A stretch of 64,000 nucleotides of DNA from Sipunculus nudus (taxonomy: Eukaryota; Annelida; Sipuncula; Golfingiida; Sipunculidae): assembly GCA_026874595.1 (NCBI GenBank), contig CM049316.1, positions 75,935,676 to 75,999,675 on the forward strand, given 5' to 3'. Both the position numbers and the translations under genes were made by a program. Shown here piece by piece: positions 37,568-49,245 of the stretch (position 1 is the stretch's first letter; each line of letters starts with the position of its first letter). The notes below the pieces were generated by a model that was given only the letters and a program-made list of their open reading frames with translations, was not told the origin of the DNA and ran no database searches.

Positions 37568-37735
37568 CGTGAGAGAGAGAGAGAGAGTTGTATGAACAGG
37601 CATGCTGGTCCTTGTATATAGATGGAAAAGGTATAAACAGAAATGTCGCTTCACTGACGGTAGGAATTGAACCCATAATATTCCTGTTTCCGGCTGGATG
37701 CCTTAACCACTTGGCTACGCCATATTCCCTACCAT
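37470..37735 (-). mobile_element. tRNA-derived SINE, copy in unit C
   Basis: The minus strand has A-box-like GCGTAGCCAAGTGGTTAAGG (about 37701-37720) and B-box-like GGGTTCAATTCC (about 37663-37674). A non-tRNA body follows, then a tail of (CT)n and (TA)n (37475-37588 on the plus strand). The promoter boxes are better preserved than in the unit A copy. Sequence downstream of the B box does not fold into a tRNA acceptor stem, so a true tRNA gene is unlikely. Confidence 0.7.
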
Positions 37736-37933
37736 TTTGTGTTTTGCACACTTTTATAGGAACAAACAAAGTGACGTTACTTATGAAGTGACTCGCCATT
37801 TAGAATCATGACACCTCTTTCTTTGCGAGGTCATCTTGTCATATTACGAATGTATTATTGCTATTTATTAAATATCTAACAAACAGAGCGTCTCACATAG
37901 AGGATAAAGCAATAACGTCTGTATTTTCTCTTA

Positions 37934-37936
37934 TAT

Positions 37937-37970
<34 letters not shown>

Positions 37971-37979
37971 ATATATATA
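37934..37979. repeat. (TA)n microsatellite
   Basis: A TA tract with two ACATA interruptions, at the position that corresponds to 6648-6717 in the third copy. Confidence 0.9.
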
Positions 37980-38959
37980 AATTCCGAGTATACAAGAGCA
38001 ACGCCAAGGTACTTTTTTATGGGTAGTCAAGCTAAATACGAACCGGTCCCTTTGGTACTGCGCAGTTTAACTGATCACATTTCTAACGGGCGGCTGTTGG
38101 ATACATCAGCCCGGTGCACCGTGGGACCTTTTATGTAAACCATAACATCCAGATGAGCTGCCATCCTGTGTAAATGCTGTTGCTGGTTATTACACAGTAA
38201 GTGATACATGTTTGTATTTTATTTTGCGGCATTAACAACGAGAGCGGTTGTCGCTTGTACAAAACTTTGGTTCGATGCTCAATGCAATATCAGTGGTCTG
38301 ATTACAATTCTGTTCTCTTACACACAACACGATGTCTTGAAGGACTGAAATGTACAACCGCTGCGTGAGGAGCGTAACAACTCATGAGCGATAAAATAAA
38401 TAACTCGTCACGATAGAGACTAATTCTTCAGGAGAGTTGTCAATTCCCATGTATTCTTTTGTGTTAATTCATCATTCGTCGCCTAATGTTACGATTATGG
38501 GCTGTTTACCATGATATCAATGCAATATGATTGGAGGCCTCTGAGTAGCAGTCTTCGGTATGGTCTGTATTACGACGCAAGTTAATCATCTGACTACTGA
38601 TTCTTAGTATGCCCCCGCCTCTCTCGTCAATACGCAAAACAAGTAGTCAGGTGGCTTAGCAAAATGATGAGGACATGCAGGACAAATGCATCAAACTATG
38701 TCCACGCTTTATCTTTCGATTTTGCAATGAATAACACAGAGAAAAGGTTTGCCGCTTTCATTCAGAATGTGCTGTTCTAAAAAATGGGCCTAAGCCTCAG
38801 AACAATAAGAGAAGAGCAAATCATGACCTTGGTTACTAGTATATGGTTGAATTTTAATGGATAATCTTTTTCTTGATTTCAACTATGCTTATATGTTGTT
38901 TTGAGAGTATATTTCGGATAAAGCCAGAAAGTATTGGCTGATAGGACACGTTATATACT

Positions 38960-40830
38960 GATATTTAATGTTCGGATCAAGGGCTGCCCTCCCCAAGATA
39001 CGTCATTATCAATACAATATCTGAACTATTAACAATAGATATTATTTAATACACTTGATAAAAGTAGTTAAAAAGTAGTAGAAAACGCCGATCTCACCAC
39101 ATACATACTGTTTGTTTTGTATATATCCATGTGTTTATTAGGTGGTGGGGACAAAATAATACACAGTCATTCATCAAGGATATCTGGCATCAAGTCAGAG
39201 CTTTGCAAAGGACGTATTATAGCTTTCAACTTCCGCATATACACAACCAATAATTTTATATCTATCCCTGGCTGATTGAGTGCAGTTCTTTTAAAATTCA
39301 TAATAAACATTCCTTAAATAAGTAATTCTTTTAGAATGAAGTTTAGCTGAAGCAAATACATGTATATTATTATTGCTTTCGTCTTTAATGGGATCTTAAC
39401 TTCAGCATGATAATCACTTTGGTCAAAAGACTGATAGCGAGTTAGCTTATCAATATGAACAGGACGAGCGGTGAAATTTTTCCGAAAGACCTCTTACAAT
39501 AATCCAATCACAAACGAGGGCATCTTTGGTGAGTTCTTTGAACTTATGACTAAGCAGGCGGGTTGGTTACACTCAAGACCCACAGGTACAGTAGACACAT
39601 GGCCTTGATGACTCCAAGATGTAAAATGACAAGAAGTGAGTGCTATCACCCTACCATGCAAAGTGAAACCAAAACGGAACTGTACTATACAAAGTTTAGG
39701 TTAAGGTATCATTGAAAAATGTAGGTGGTAGGATATTAGTTTATAACACATGACATTGTGAAGGTTTGACAATAAGTACACTGCTCAAGTTTATACAATG
39801 CATTCGTTTAAGGTCTCCTTCGATTTAACCCCTGCTTTGTTTGACAAGTGTTTTGGGGTCTCGACACCAGGGCACTAACACAAGAATTAGACCAACAAGA
39901 TCGTTGTGTCTCGGATTTAAACCGTGTTGCTTGATTAACTGTGTAATACGCTCTCATTGGTCAGATTGCAATTGTGCGAACCCTGGTTGAGAATCATGCT
40001 ACACAAAGCAGCGGTTAAAACGAAGGAGATCCAACATGACCATATTACTAGCATATGTCCGCTTTAAAATACAAACTTTTATAGTGTCATTTTTTCTCAA
40101 TGGAGTGTATATATCCTTTAGATGGTTCAGAGACAGGTCCGATATTATTATAACTGAGTCACCTGCTTTTTGGGACGTTTCTTCCATGGGCCCTATTTGT
40201 GCTATTTATTTACTTGTACACAGCTGCTATGCCAGGGAAACAGCTTGACCCAGAGTAGGTCTCCGTCACTCTTTAGTAATAGAAGATGAGCCAAGGGACA
40301 AGAATAGTCTGCATGTAAGCTGCTCTGGCTGTATGGTTTGCATGTGCTGATATCATGGTTTAACATCTGTACAACACGGACAGGTGTTGCAAAGTGCAGT
40401 TATGGTAATAAAAAGTGCAGAAGAAAATGTTAGTGCCAAAATAAATTTTAGAATCTGAGGATTAAAGAAAAAAAATGTTGATGTGAGATTCTATAGAAAT
40501 TGCAATTTGAAAATATACATATTTTCCCCAAAATGATCAGATTTCGAGACCTTCGCAAAGGCATTGTATTGTTAATTTAGGACCAAAAATGGCATATAAG
40601 ACATGAAAACAAATGTTTTAAGGGGTACTGAGTGTAAATATCCCCAAATGTTTTTGACTGGATTTAGTTCAGAGGATTTATATTCCTGGAATGTGATGAA
40701 AGGGTTTAAATAAAAAATTCGCGTAGGAATGAAGTCACAGTGACCCAGTTTACAGTGTGGTAGGAGATCTTAGGGACATCTAACAGTATGACAAATTTCC
40801 GATTCGTAGGTGTAACGGTTTCAATACAGG
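38960..40830. other. Region upstream of NQO copy C, no gene recognised
   Basis: It contains the paralogue of the empty MITE target site and a GTTCAGAGACAGGTCCGATA block shared with unit A at 20693. No promoter element such as a TGACnnnGC antioxidant response motif was found on reading. Confidence 0.45.
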
Positions 40831-40868
40831 CCAGTCTGACGGACGGACGGCGGACAATGGACCACTCC

Positions 40869-40903
40869 TTTAGCTCAGATGATTTAAAGTCATCTGAGCT
40901 AAA
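40869..40903. repeat. Perfect 14-bp hairpin
   Basis: TTTAGCTCAGATGA and TCATCTGAGCTAAA face each other across a 7-base loop, about 240 bp upstream of the copy C start codon. A GACGGACGGACGG run precedes it. It may be the end of a dispersed repeat. Confidence 0.8.
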
Positions 40904-41020
40904 AAAAAATATGGTACGCATGGTAACGGACGGGGGAATACCACTCTTACATCCCAGTAATAGGTATTCCTCTGGTACGGCTTTACTATAGTCTGCTGCA
41001 TACGTATCACATAAGAAATG

Positions 41021-41025
<5 letters not shown>

Positions 41026-41066
<41 letters not shown>
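41026..41066. repeat. (TA)n microsatellite
   Basis: A TA tract about 75 bp upstream of the copy C coding start. Confidence 0.95.
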
Positions 41067-41068
<2 letters not shown>

Positions 41069-41141
41069 ACAATTCAGACCTTTGTATTCATTATGAATTA
41101 ATAACGTTTTAACAAAAAAAATTGCAGAAGTTACCTTCGCC

Positions 41142-43259
41142 ATGACAACACGAACAGAACAGAGTAAGAAGACAGTATTTATCGTTTACGCTCACCCCTC
41201 TTCTACTTCATTTAACGCCGCTCTCCTTGACGTCAGCAAAAGGACTCTGGCAGAACTTGGTCATGACATCATCGTGTCAGACCTTTATGCAATGGGATGG
41301 AACCCGGTTCTTGGTTCAGCAGATTTTAAGGGTAGGTAATTCATGTGCTATATGACAGAACGTGTTTAATTGCTATTTTTATACAAATAATATATGGCGA
41401 AAACATGCATTTACTGATAAAGGAAAAAAGGGTTAAACTTTCAATGCATATAACGATTATAGTAACATATATACATATAATACATAAATACAGTGTATTT
41501 TTTTTACAGGTGGATTGAAAAATAGTGAGGAATTTCAATACAGTCCAGAGTCCGAAGCGGCATTTCTTGAGGGTCGTTTATCTGACGACATCATGGCCGA
41601 GCAGAGTAAGGTTGCAGGGGCTGACTTGGTCATCTTCCAGTTTCCTCTGCAATGTATGTCCGTTCCCGCCATAATGAAAGGATGGATTGAACGGGTCCTA
41701 CAGATGGGGTTCTCGTTTGAATGGGACGGGGAATATGTAAGAGGAAAACTACAGGTTAATCGCTCTCTTTCTCTCCCTCCCTCCCTCCCTCTCTCTCTCT
41801 CTCTCTCTCTCAGAGGAACGCGTGGGTTGGTTTTCCTGACGTTCGGAATCTTGTTTGAACGTTCGGTACCTTGTGTCCAACCGTTAGATTGGCTGCATGG
41901 TCTAGAGACTCATATCTGGTTCTCATTCCCGTCCCTGAGCAATGCTCCTACCTCGAAAAAAAAATCAACGAAAACTGTGCAGACATTTGGAAATTGATCC
42001 TTACATTTCACTCCGATAAGATAATTATTTTTGTCACGATATGTAATCGTAGAGTTACAAGATGATGACGTGCAATACTAAAAAAATGTGTGTTTAATGA
42101 ATCACTATAGAATATATGTCAAACTGAGTGTTCGGTGTATCATATGCAGGACAAACGCTTCATCTTGATGTTCACGTGTGGTGGACAAGAAGAAAATTTT
42201 ACAGAACGTGGTATTGCAGGCATGATGGAAGTGATCACATGGCATATCCACGTGAGTACACATAAATTACTTAATATACTTTTGGCATTATTTTTGTTTT
42301 TCGTTTTTCATATAATACCAGATCCTATTAAAGAAAATGTCCATCACTCTACATCGACACGTCTTAACAATGAATGTGTACTAAAATTACTTGTAGATAT
42401 GAATATGTAAAATAAAAAGGGACGCTTAAACTCTTGCCCGTACAAATTTGAAATCTCCTTTTTAGCACGGCAACCAAATCTCTAGCCCTGACTAAAGACA
42501 GTTCAGTTACCATTTCCGCCATCCCCTGGATATTTAATAAATAACCCAATGGAAAAAAAACCATTTACATGAACCTAACATGTCTATAGCTTGTCAAGAT
42601 AACATTTGATGAAACTCTGGCTCCTGTTTTCACTCTGAATAGTTAACGGATATTAAGCTAGAAAAAGATTGAGTTCTCAAAACCTTTTTAAGGTCAATAG
42701 GGGAGGGCATTTTTAAACTATTTTATTAAAACGATTGGCTAAAACTTCATATGATCAGAGGACAAAACAGCAAATACGAATTTGACTTTCTAATCAAATT
42801 TAAGTAAATCAGAGCAAAATGAAATGTAATACAAATTTTATCATTTATTTCCGTTAATTAAATGACCAGAGATCAAACTGAAGATTTCTCCTAGAAATGT
42901 TAATAACAATTTTAGATGAAGGGGTCAAAATCAACTTTTTTATATCTTTTATTTATTCATCAATCTCTTGCCAGATTAATTTTAACGAACACGGGGCTCA
43001 AGTACTCCGACCACACATTACTTACTCACCGGGGTTGAAGGATCTGACAGCTCGTCAAAAACAGTTGAGGGACTGGGAGGAACGTTTACCTGGGCTGTTC
43101 CAAGAAAAACCACTCTTCATGTTTAAAAGAGAGGATTTTGAGCCAGTGGATGGTGATTTCACCAAAGGCCTCGTGCTGAAAGATGACATCCTGAAAAGAA
43201 CCAGTAACAATACCCCGGGACAAACTCTAGGAAAACCTGTTCCATATTTCTACGGCTGA
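41142..43259 (+). CDS. NQO1-like: NAD(P)H:quinone oxidoreductase-like protein, copy C (four coding exons)
   Basis: Exons 41142-41331, 41510-41754, 42150-42251 and 42975-43259 join to 822 nt, giving 273 aa, the usual NQO1 length. All introns are GT-AG, with phases 1, 0 and 0. The ATG lies 14 nt after an acceptor (ATTGCAG, ending 41127), so an untranslated first exon is likely upstream. The protein has a flavodoxin-like fold: [20 protein letters not shown] near residue 12 (flavin/dinucleotide loop), FQFPLQ at 106-111 and [12 protein letters not shown] after it (FAD contact). It ends with an NQO-type C-terminal tail (LGKPVPYF). Phe162 and Ala168 stand where human NQO1 has its Tyr/His relay pair. 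It is expected to be a cytosolic, FAD-bound two-electron reductase of quinones. NQO1 versus NQO2 type is not decidable here. AATAAA lies at 43509. Confidence 0.92.
41760..41812. repeat. (CT)n tract at the start of intron 2 of copy C
   Basis: A pyrimidine tract of CTCT and CCCT repeats beginning a few bases after the exon 2 splice donor. A tract of the same kind occupies the same place in copy D. Confidence 0.9.
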
Positions 43260-43514
43260 AGCAAACAAAATATTTAAATATTGCTTCAATTCGTCCCGTG
43301 GAATTGATCTATCCTCTTCGGAATTCAGCTATTAGCAATTGTCTATTATATGCGTGATTTATAGGCACGGGTTGATGAGTAATATTGATATTCATAATAG
43401 TCAGAACACTACCTTTTAAGTAAAAGCAGGGCTGCGCTATCGAGACCTCGTGAAGTATTAAAAGACCGACCCGGTAATATAAATATATGAATATATACAT
43501 GTATATTCAATAAA

Positions 43515-45840
43515 ATATCATTTCATATGTCGCGTCTTATATAATTTTGGCGGGTTGTCACATGAACACTCCGATCGACAGGTAACAATTTCTTTTTCGG
43601 TGAATGAATAGAAACTGTACTGATATTTTATTGAAATTGGAAGTGATATTCAGGGGAAGCCATGTTTGATGAATTTAGTGTATTAGGCTTTTTATTATTC
43701 AATGAAGATGACGCGTTTTCTCATTCACACGAGTTTTGAGTTTAGGAAAATGTATTTTCTAAGTAGACGACAGAAAACGACCCCATTACCTAGTCTTTAC
43801 TTAGTATATAATGATGAATATATTAATGGATGAATAAATTATTTTATTTCAGACACATACATTAGTCTGTACACTGATGATAACTATGGGAATATAACGG
43901 AATTTAAAGTGCAATAGTCAGGTGATATGCATGTAGGTGAAAGGTTACATAATGTATCCAGTAATTAGTGGCAATTGCAATGAATACTAATTTAAGTGAA
44001 TGAAAATGACATATACAGCTTTTTATAGCTATGATTTTACCCAATATTTTAAAGTTATTCATGGAACTGACATAGAAATGATTAACATTATTTATGCGCT
44101 CTTCATAACAGGACCTCGGAGGAAGTGGCTCTCATGGTTACAGCCAGACTGGATGTACCTTCCTTAAGGCGTTACTGTATGCTACTCATAGGTTTTATGG
44201 GTACTATTCTTATAGCGACACCACAGGTTAGAGCAATAAACAGTTCCAGAGTACCTTGGGAAAAAATGCACGGTTATATTTTCTAAATAGTTAGAAAATG
44301 TACTTAGTATTGTATTAGCTGTATCTTTTTTTTTTTATACATGTCATTATCATCAGACAAGTCATCAGATATACTATCACAGGCAGGTGATTTGTTTGAC
44401 AAAAGATCCAACTTGATAGAAGGAGTAGCGCTTCCCCATTTGTTTTTGTGTGAAAGAACATGCATACATACTGTTGTAGGTTTGTTAAAAGCAACTAAAT
44501 GCAATATGCCATATTAATAACAGACATCCCCCAAAGCTAGTGGTCCTTCACAGAGGGCGAAAACAGATAAAACATAATCTTTGTACATCAGGTGATTATA
44601 TTTTACATTAATTATACAATATCAAGTTGCTTTATTACTAAGACGAAAGCTCTAATCATGCATATAAATATTGAATACTAAAGGTGAAATTATCACACCT
44701 CACTGTTTCCGTTTGTGAACTTGAACATTTTAGAAACTGTACCGTTAAACTTGATTTATATATCTTGATGAATATACCAATAAAATAACAATGTGATAAT
44801 GACAATTGAATTTTTTGTCAAAGGAGCTTTTTAAACAGAGTGGTATATGAGAATAAAAAGCCACAGGTGCGTCAAAGTCACACAAACACATTAAAACCTT
44901 ATTAGCTTAATAGCTTAACCATCCTGTATCAGTGTTAATACAAAATCATGCCTGTACTGCAGTTCTACGTGTATCTAATTGACAGTCATATTGAATATCT
45001 TCAATACCTAAGCGATTGAACTTTAGTATATAATTTAAGATAACTATCTATACATCTTGACATTATCCCAATATGATATACCATCATTGCTGTAAACACT
45101 TGAACACATGATTTCCCTACACTTAAAGAACCGACTCCAGGTCACACGATGTAATGCGCAATTATCCAGCCCAAAGATATTGAACATTGTCGCTATGCAA
45201 GGTTATACACTGGGACTGTATATTCTTTATATTTATGACCTATCTTTATACTTAAAACTGGCTAAATGTGTTGCGTATTGGGATATTGTTAAATAGGCTT
45301 CCCCTACATGAGTTTTGGAGATTCTGCGAAAATAACAGCAAGCTATAAACTGATTTACCGCCAACACATGGCGGATTTATGTAATAAAAATTATATAATG
45401 TTATTAGGATGTACAACCTGCATTAATTATCACTAACCAGTGTATAATTTTGGACAGTTCTACTGCAAAATTTTAAGGAAATATATTAAAAGGTTTAAAC
45501 ATTTTTTAAACACACTATATTGGTTATTGTATGTCACCCGATAAATGTTACCCCTTTCTGGTGACCAAGGGAAAGGTTAGCCCTTACCAAGTGACGGACC
45601 GGGTTGCCCTTGGTTTAAGGTGGTAAAGAGGAGATGTGTGGTTTTGAAGGGGCATTCAACGTATCAGCACTCAGGCACACAAATCAAAAGTTAGCGGCAA
45701 AAAAACAATAGTATATTAAAAGAACATAACATATAAAGAGTTCAAAATCACCTACCAGATAGGGTTTCGAGCCAGTTACGCCTCACTATATACATTGTAG
45801 TTCGCATTAAATTAAACCTTTAGTAAAAGCACAAACAATC
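43515..45840. other. Downstream region of copy C
   Basis: The 43550-44260 part remains alignable with the region downstream of copy A (22450-23110). The rest, including 44290-45780, shows no gene or recognised repeat. The 66-codon minus frame at 44304-44504 has no supporting feature. Confidence 0.45.
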
Positions 45841-45849
45841 TCTAACTGT

Positions 45850-46505
45850 CTCTTGACAGTGATCCTGGATGCCGGCTGGCGGCACCTTACTGCACATCAC
45901 TGGACACCAGCTGACAGTACTTCATTGGACACCCGCTGACAGAACCTCACTGGACAACCGCTCGCTGGCAGCACCTCACTGAACATCTGCTGGCAGCTCC
46001 CGACTGGACACCCGCTGACCACATCTGACTGGACTTCACTGGACTACGGATGGCAGCACCTCATTGTACCTCAATTGGCATCACTTAACACGCAGCACTT
46101 CACTGGACATCTGCTCGCAGCTCCCGACTGGACACTCGCTGCCCACATCTGACTGGACTTCACTGGACACCGGCTGGCAGCACCTCATTGTACCACACTG
46201 GACAACACTATAGCAGCACGTCGCCGGACCGCACTTCGACACACATGCAGCACCTCGCTGGACAGCATCTCGCTGGACAACACCTCGCTGGACATCACCT
46301 CGCTTTACAGCACCTCACTTCACAGCACCTTGCTCGACAGCACCTCACTGGCAACGTCTCGCTGGACAGTACCTCACTGGACAGCACCTGGATTCACAAC
46401 ACCTGAATGGACAGTATCTCACTGGACTCGGGCTGGCAGCACTTCCCTGGACACAGGCTTGCAGCCCCAGGCTGGACACTGGGCGGCAGCACGTCAGGTC
46501 ACGGC
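45850..46505. repeat. Satellite-like tandem array, expanded form
   Basis: About 25 or more imperfect units around CACTGGACACCCGCTGGCAG and CACCT. In the middle (46190-46400) a shorter sub-variant, CTCGCTGGACAGCAC, takes over with 18-19-bp spacing. It is GC-rich. The homologous array in unit A is less than half this length. Open frames here (46188-46533) merely reflect the repeat. Confidence 0.9.
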
Positions 46506-46539
46506 AGCCTCCGTTGATTGTCTTCTTCAATAACCCTGT

Positions 46540-46880
46540 ACATATCATTAAATATCCTACAACCCTTGAGGCTTATTTATATTCATCAGCCAAAGACAAA
46601 AAATCCCCTCTTTTTTCTACTATGGCCCATCTATATTCAAGAGCCAGCTGAATACTAAACAGACTGGGGACAAAATACACTGAACCCGATGGCGAGCATC
46701 TAAATAATAGTATAATTGGCCCTGCGGCGCACTTTCTACCCTTTTCACTGAATGACCCCATCGTTTAAGAAACAATGCTCTGACCAGAGTGTCAATTCTA
46801 GCTAAACAATTACAATGTACAGCTACCCCTAACAGTGAATTCGAGAAATGAAAATAAAACAAAATGACGCGATCCATTTC
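46540..46880. other. Unassigned sequence between satellite and LINE
   Basis: Overlapping minus-strand frames of 62-123 codons occur here (46573-46991). None shows a recognisable domain, and they may be antisense shadows of LINE or repeat sequence. Confidence 0.35.
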
Positions 46881-47925
46881 GTGACGCTTGGAACATATAT
46901 ATAATAAATGTGACACCATACAGCACCGCGCAATACGAACTTTTCTTGGTGTAGGTAAAGTGACTCCCGTACAGGCCATGTATGGAGACATTGGTTGGAT
47001 ACCTCCGTTTATTCGTCATAGGGTGGAGTGTGTGAAACTCTGGCACAGACTTTGTTGCTTAACATCTGATCGCATAACACGGAGGGTGTGTGATATAGAT
47101 TGGTTTAACAGTGTTGAGGGCCATTAGGGTTGGTGTCATTCGGTTAAAGATATTAAAAAAAAACACGTGGTCTTAGTGATATGTACATAAGTAGGAATGT
47201 TTCTCGGTTATCCTCTAAAGAATCAGGTGTTTTTTGTAGAGAGTAGATTATCAGATTCTTTTGTGGAACAATGGCTGGATAGTTTAGTAGGAATTTCTCG
47301 TTAAAATATTTACAAAAAAATTAAGGATTCATACGGCCCTGATGATTACATTTTTAAGTGCTCGAGGAAAAACGGAGCAATAATAGCCAAGCTACGTATG
47401 GGGGTATATCCAATTCGGATTGAAACCGGCCAATACCGAAGTCTGGTCAGGAATGAACGAGTATGTATCTTGTGTAATTCCGGTCAGGTAGAAACGGTGG
47501 AACATTCTCTCTTTTATTGTAGTAAACACAGGTTTATTAAAAAGGAATTCGATGAACGAGTCAGTCGTGTACTAAATATTGATTTCAGTAATTTGACATG
47601 TAAAGATAATTTGGTGTTTTCTTTGTCAAATGGCGACGTTTTCAACTTAACTGCAAGATTTGCATCTGAAGCATTTTGTAACCGAATATGAAGTTTCATG
47701 TTGTATAACTATTGTATGTTAATATGGTTTACAATCGGGCCTTAATATTTAAATGGTGTTATGTAATTGATATAAAATGATCTACATTTATTTCATGTTA
47801 ATCTTATTCACAACCGGACCTTAATATTTTTTTTTAATTGTTTTCAAAGTATAGTGGTTCATAAGCCCTAGAGGCTGGATATGTTGCACTTTAATGATAA
47901 ACTACTACTACTACTACTACTATAT
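46880..47925 (+). mobile_element. Non-LTR retrotransposon (LINE) 3' end, 5'-truncated
   Basis: The plus-strand frame 46888-47127 reads IQHRAIRTFLGVGKVTPVQA and GDIGWIPP, the region after the RT thumb in many invertebrate LINEs. After stops and shifts, 47398-47691 carries KLRMGVYPIRIETGQYRSLV and then ERVCILCNSGQVETVEHSLFYC, a C-x2-C...H-x4-C knuckle. A short 3' UTR follows. The element ends in GATAA(ACT)n at about 47897-47921, a short-repeat tail typical of RTE/CR1-like elements rather than poly-A. The 5' boundary is not defined. Confidence 0.8.
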
Positions 47926-47926
47926 A

Positions 47927-48599
47927 TGTTTGTTATGCGCGGGATATAACATAACTTGGCATGCACTAGGCATTCTGATTCGTGTTAAGCGCAAACCCTG
48001 TGCGCTGCTATGGGAACCGCACTTGCTGAACTCTGGCTTTTAGAGACACAGTGCTCGTTGTCGTCTAGATATTTCGGGTCTGTTCATGCGCTATTTAGTG
48101 GCCTATTCCGATAATGGAGAACTTACAGATATTCTACGGACTTTGTAACCGATTTTATACGGATTGTCTCTAGGTTGCCTTTGGGATTATTACCAAAACT
48201 TTGCTTTTGGATTACAACAGATTGTTCTCGAGATTAAATTGGACTATTCACTGAGAAGATTTGTTTGAACTTTTAAAGTGGAATATTTGTGTTGAAGGAT
48301 TCTTGTTTAGCCGTAAAAGTTGTGGTATGTAGAAGTCAAAGCCCAGAATCCGGACTCTGATGAGGTATATTTTTATTATTTTCATGTCTTAATCACTGTG
48401 TAATTGTATTGTTTTAGGGTATTCTAATATTAGGATTTTTCTCAGAATAAATTATAATTATTTGTTAACAAAAACCCACTGACTTCTTTATTCGTTCCCC
48501 TAGACATTTCACGCCACCTAGTTTTGCAGAGTCTGATCTCCGTAACAACATTTATGCTGATCACGATTACGTGATCTGTTGTTATTAAGTTCCGTAACA
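47927..48599 (+). mobile_element. Solo gypsy LTR
   Basis: Similar throughout to the 5' LTR of the gypsy element at 14635. Shared blocks include CATTCTGATTCGT, CCCTGTGCG, GAACCGCA, TGAACTCTGGCTT, GTGTAATTGTATTG and the CCCTAGACA stretch. The right end GTAACA mirrors a TGTTAC-type start. No internal sequence follows, so it arose by LTR-LTR recombination or truncation. It abuts the LINE tail on its left. Confidence 0.75.
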
Positions 48600-48838
48600 C
48601 TCTGCATGAGCAAGTATTTTCAAATACATTATCAGATACTCAGGCTTGTATTGTTGAATCGCTTCTCAAAATATTTGTCTAGAGATATATTAAGCGGTGT
48701 GTATATCACGTTTATTTAGCCTCATATAGAGGAAATAGTCTGACAAAGTGGATAATGGGAGTATACATAGACAAAGGCGTAAAGAGTCAAACACTTTCAA
48801 AGACAAAACCTAGTCCTATAATAACATTTGTGTCCATA
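48600..48838. other. Short anonymous gap
   Basis: Nothing recognised. Confidence 0.4.
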
Positions 48839-48839
48839 T

Positions 48840-49245
48840 CGGCTTCTGTTGCTCAGGGTTACAGCGCAGAAATGAAGGCCGCGAGATCGTGAGTTCGAAC
48901 CTCAGCCGAGGCGGTGAGGTTTTTAACGGTCGGCCCCTACCCAGGGTGAGCGCTCTTCAGGCTATTTGAGAAGGCGGTGCCCAACAGCCGTGTTTCACTC
49001 ACAAACGAGTGCGCCTTTCGGGGGCTCCTTGGAGGTATGACCCAACAATGGGGACGATTACACACCCATGGCCCGTAGATGCAGTAGTCACCGGGCCTGG
49101 TTAACGCCAGGATATAAAAATGAGAGAAAGCATGTGATACTGCCCTGTCACGTTGTCCGAAACCGGAATGGAATTCTGGATATGTACATATATGTAGTTA
49201 AGTAGCATTAATAAAATGGAGGGGGTTACCTCCACCAAAAAAAAA
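48840..49245 (+). mobile_element. tRNA-derived SINE
   Basis: The head has A-box TTGCTCAGGGTTACAGCGC (48849-48867) and B-box GAGTTCGAACCTC (48891-48903) at normal tRNA spacing. An unrelated body of about 300 bp follows, containing GGCTCCTTGGAGGTATGACC. It ends near GGAGGGGGTTACCTCCACC and an A-rich stretch. Stems around the boxes are imperfect, so it is a SINE rather than a tRNA gene. RNA polymerase III transcription from the A/B boxes is expected for an active copy. Confidence 0.75.

Larger units (their letters stand above)
35580..46510. repeat. Segmental duplication, unit C (partner 12240-23540)
   Basis: The second copy of the roughly 11-kb unit, in direct orientation at an offset of about 23 kb. 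It keeps the full four-exon NQO gene and lacks the gypsy insertion of unit A. It also contains the unoccupied Mutator-like MITE target (39984-39992) and a longer satellite array. Confidence 0.85.

Noticed and set aside
40100-41140. An antioxidant response element (TGACnnnGC) upstream of copy C, as in vertebrate NQO1
   Set aside because: Reading both strands by eye I found no convincing match. The true promoter may lie upstream of an unmapped non-coding exon.
41515-41997. A 160-codon frame in copy C extending past exon 2
   Set aside because: The frame continues into the CT tract of intron 2. The donor at 41755 and the match to copy D show the coding part ends at 41754.
46188-46548. Protein-coding frames in the satellite (QHLAGQHLAG-type)
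   Set aside because: They are direct translations of the tandem repeat on both strands and have no independent support.
48849-48903. A functional tRNA gene
   Set aside because: A and B boxes are good, but the acceptor stem does not pair and a long conserved non-tRNA body follows, so SINE is the better call.
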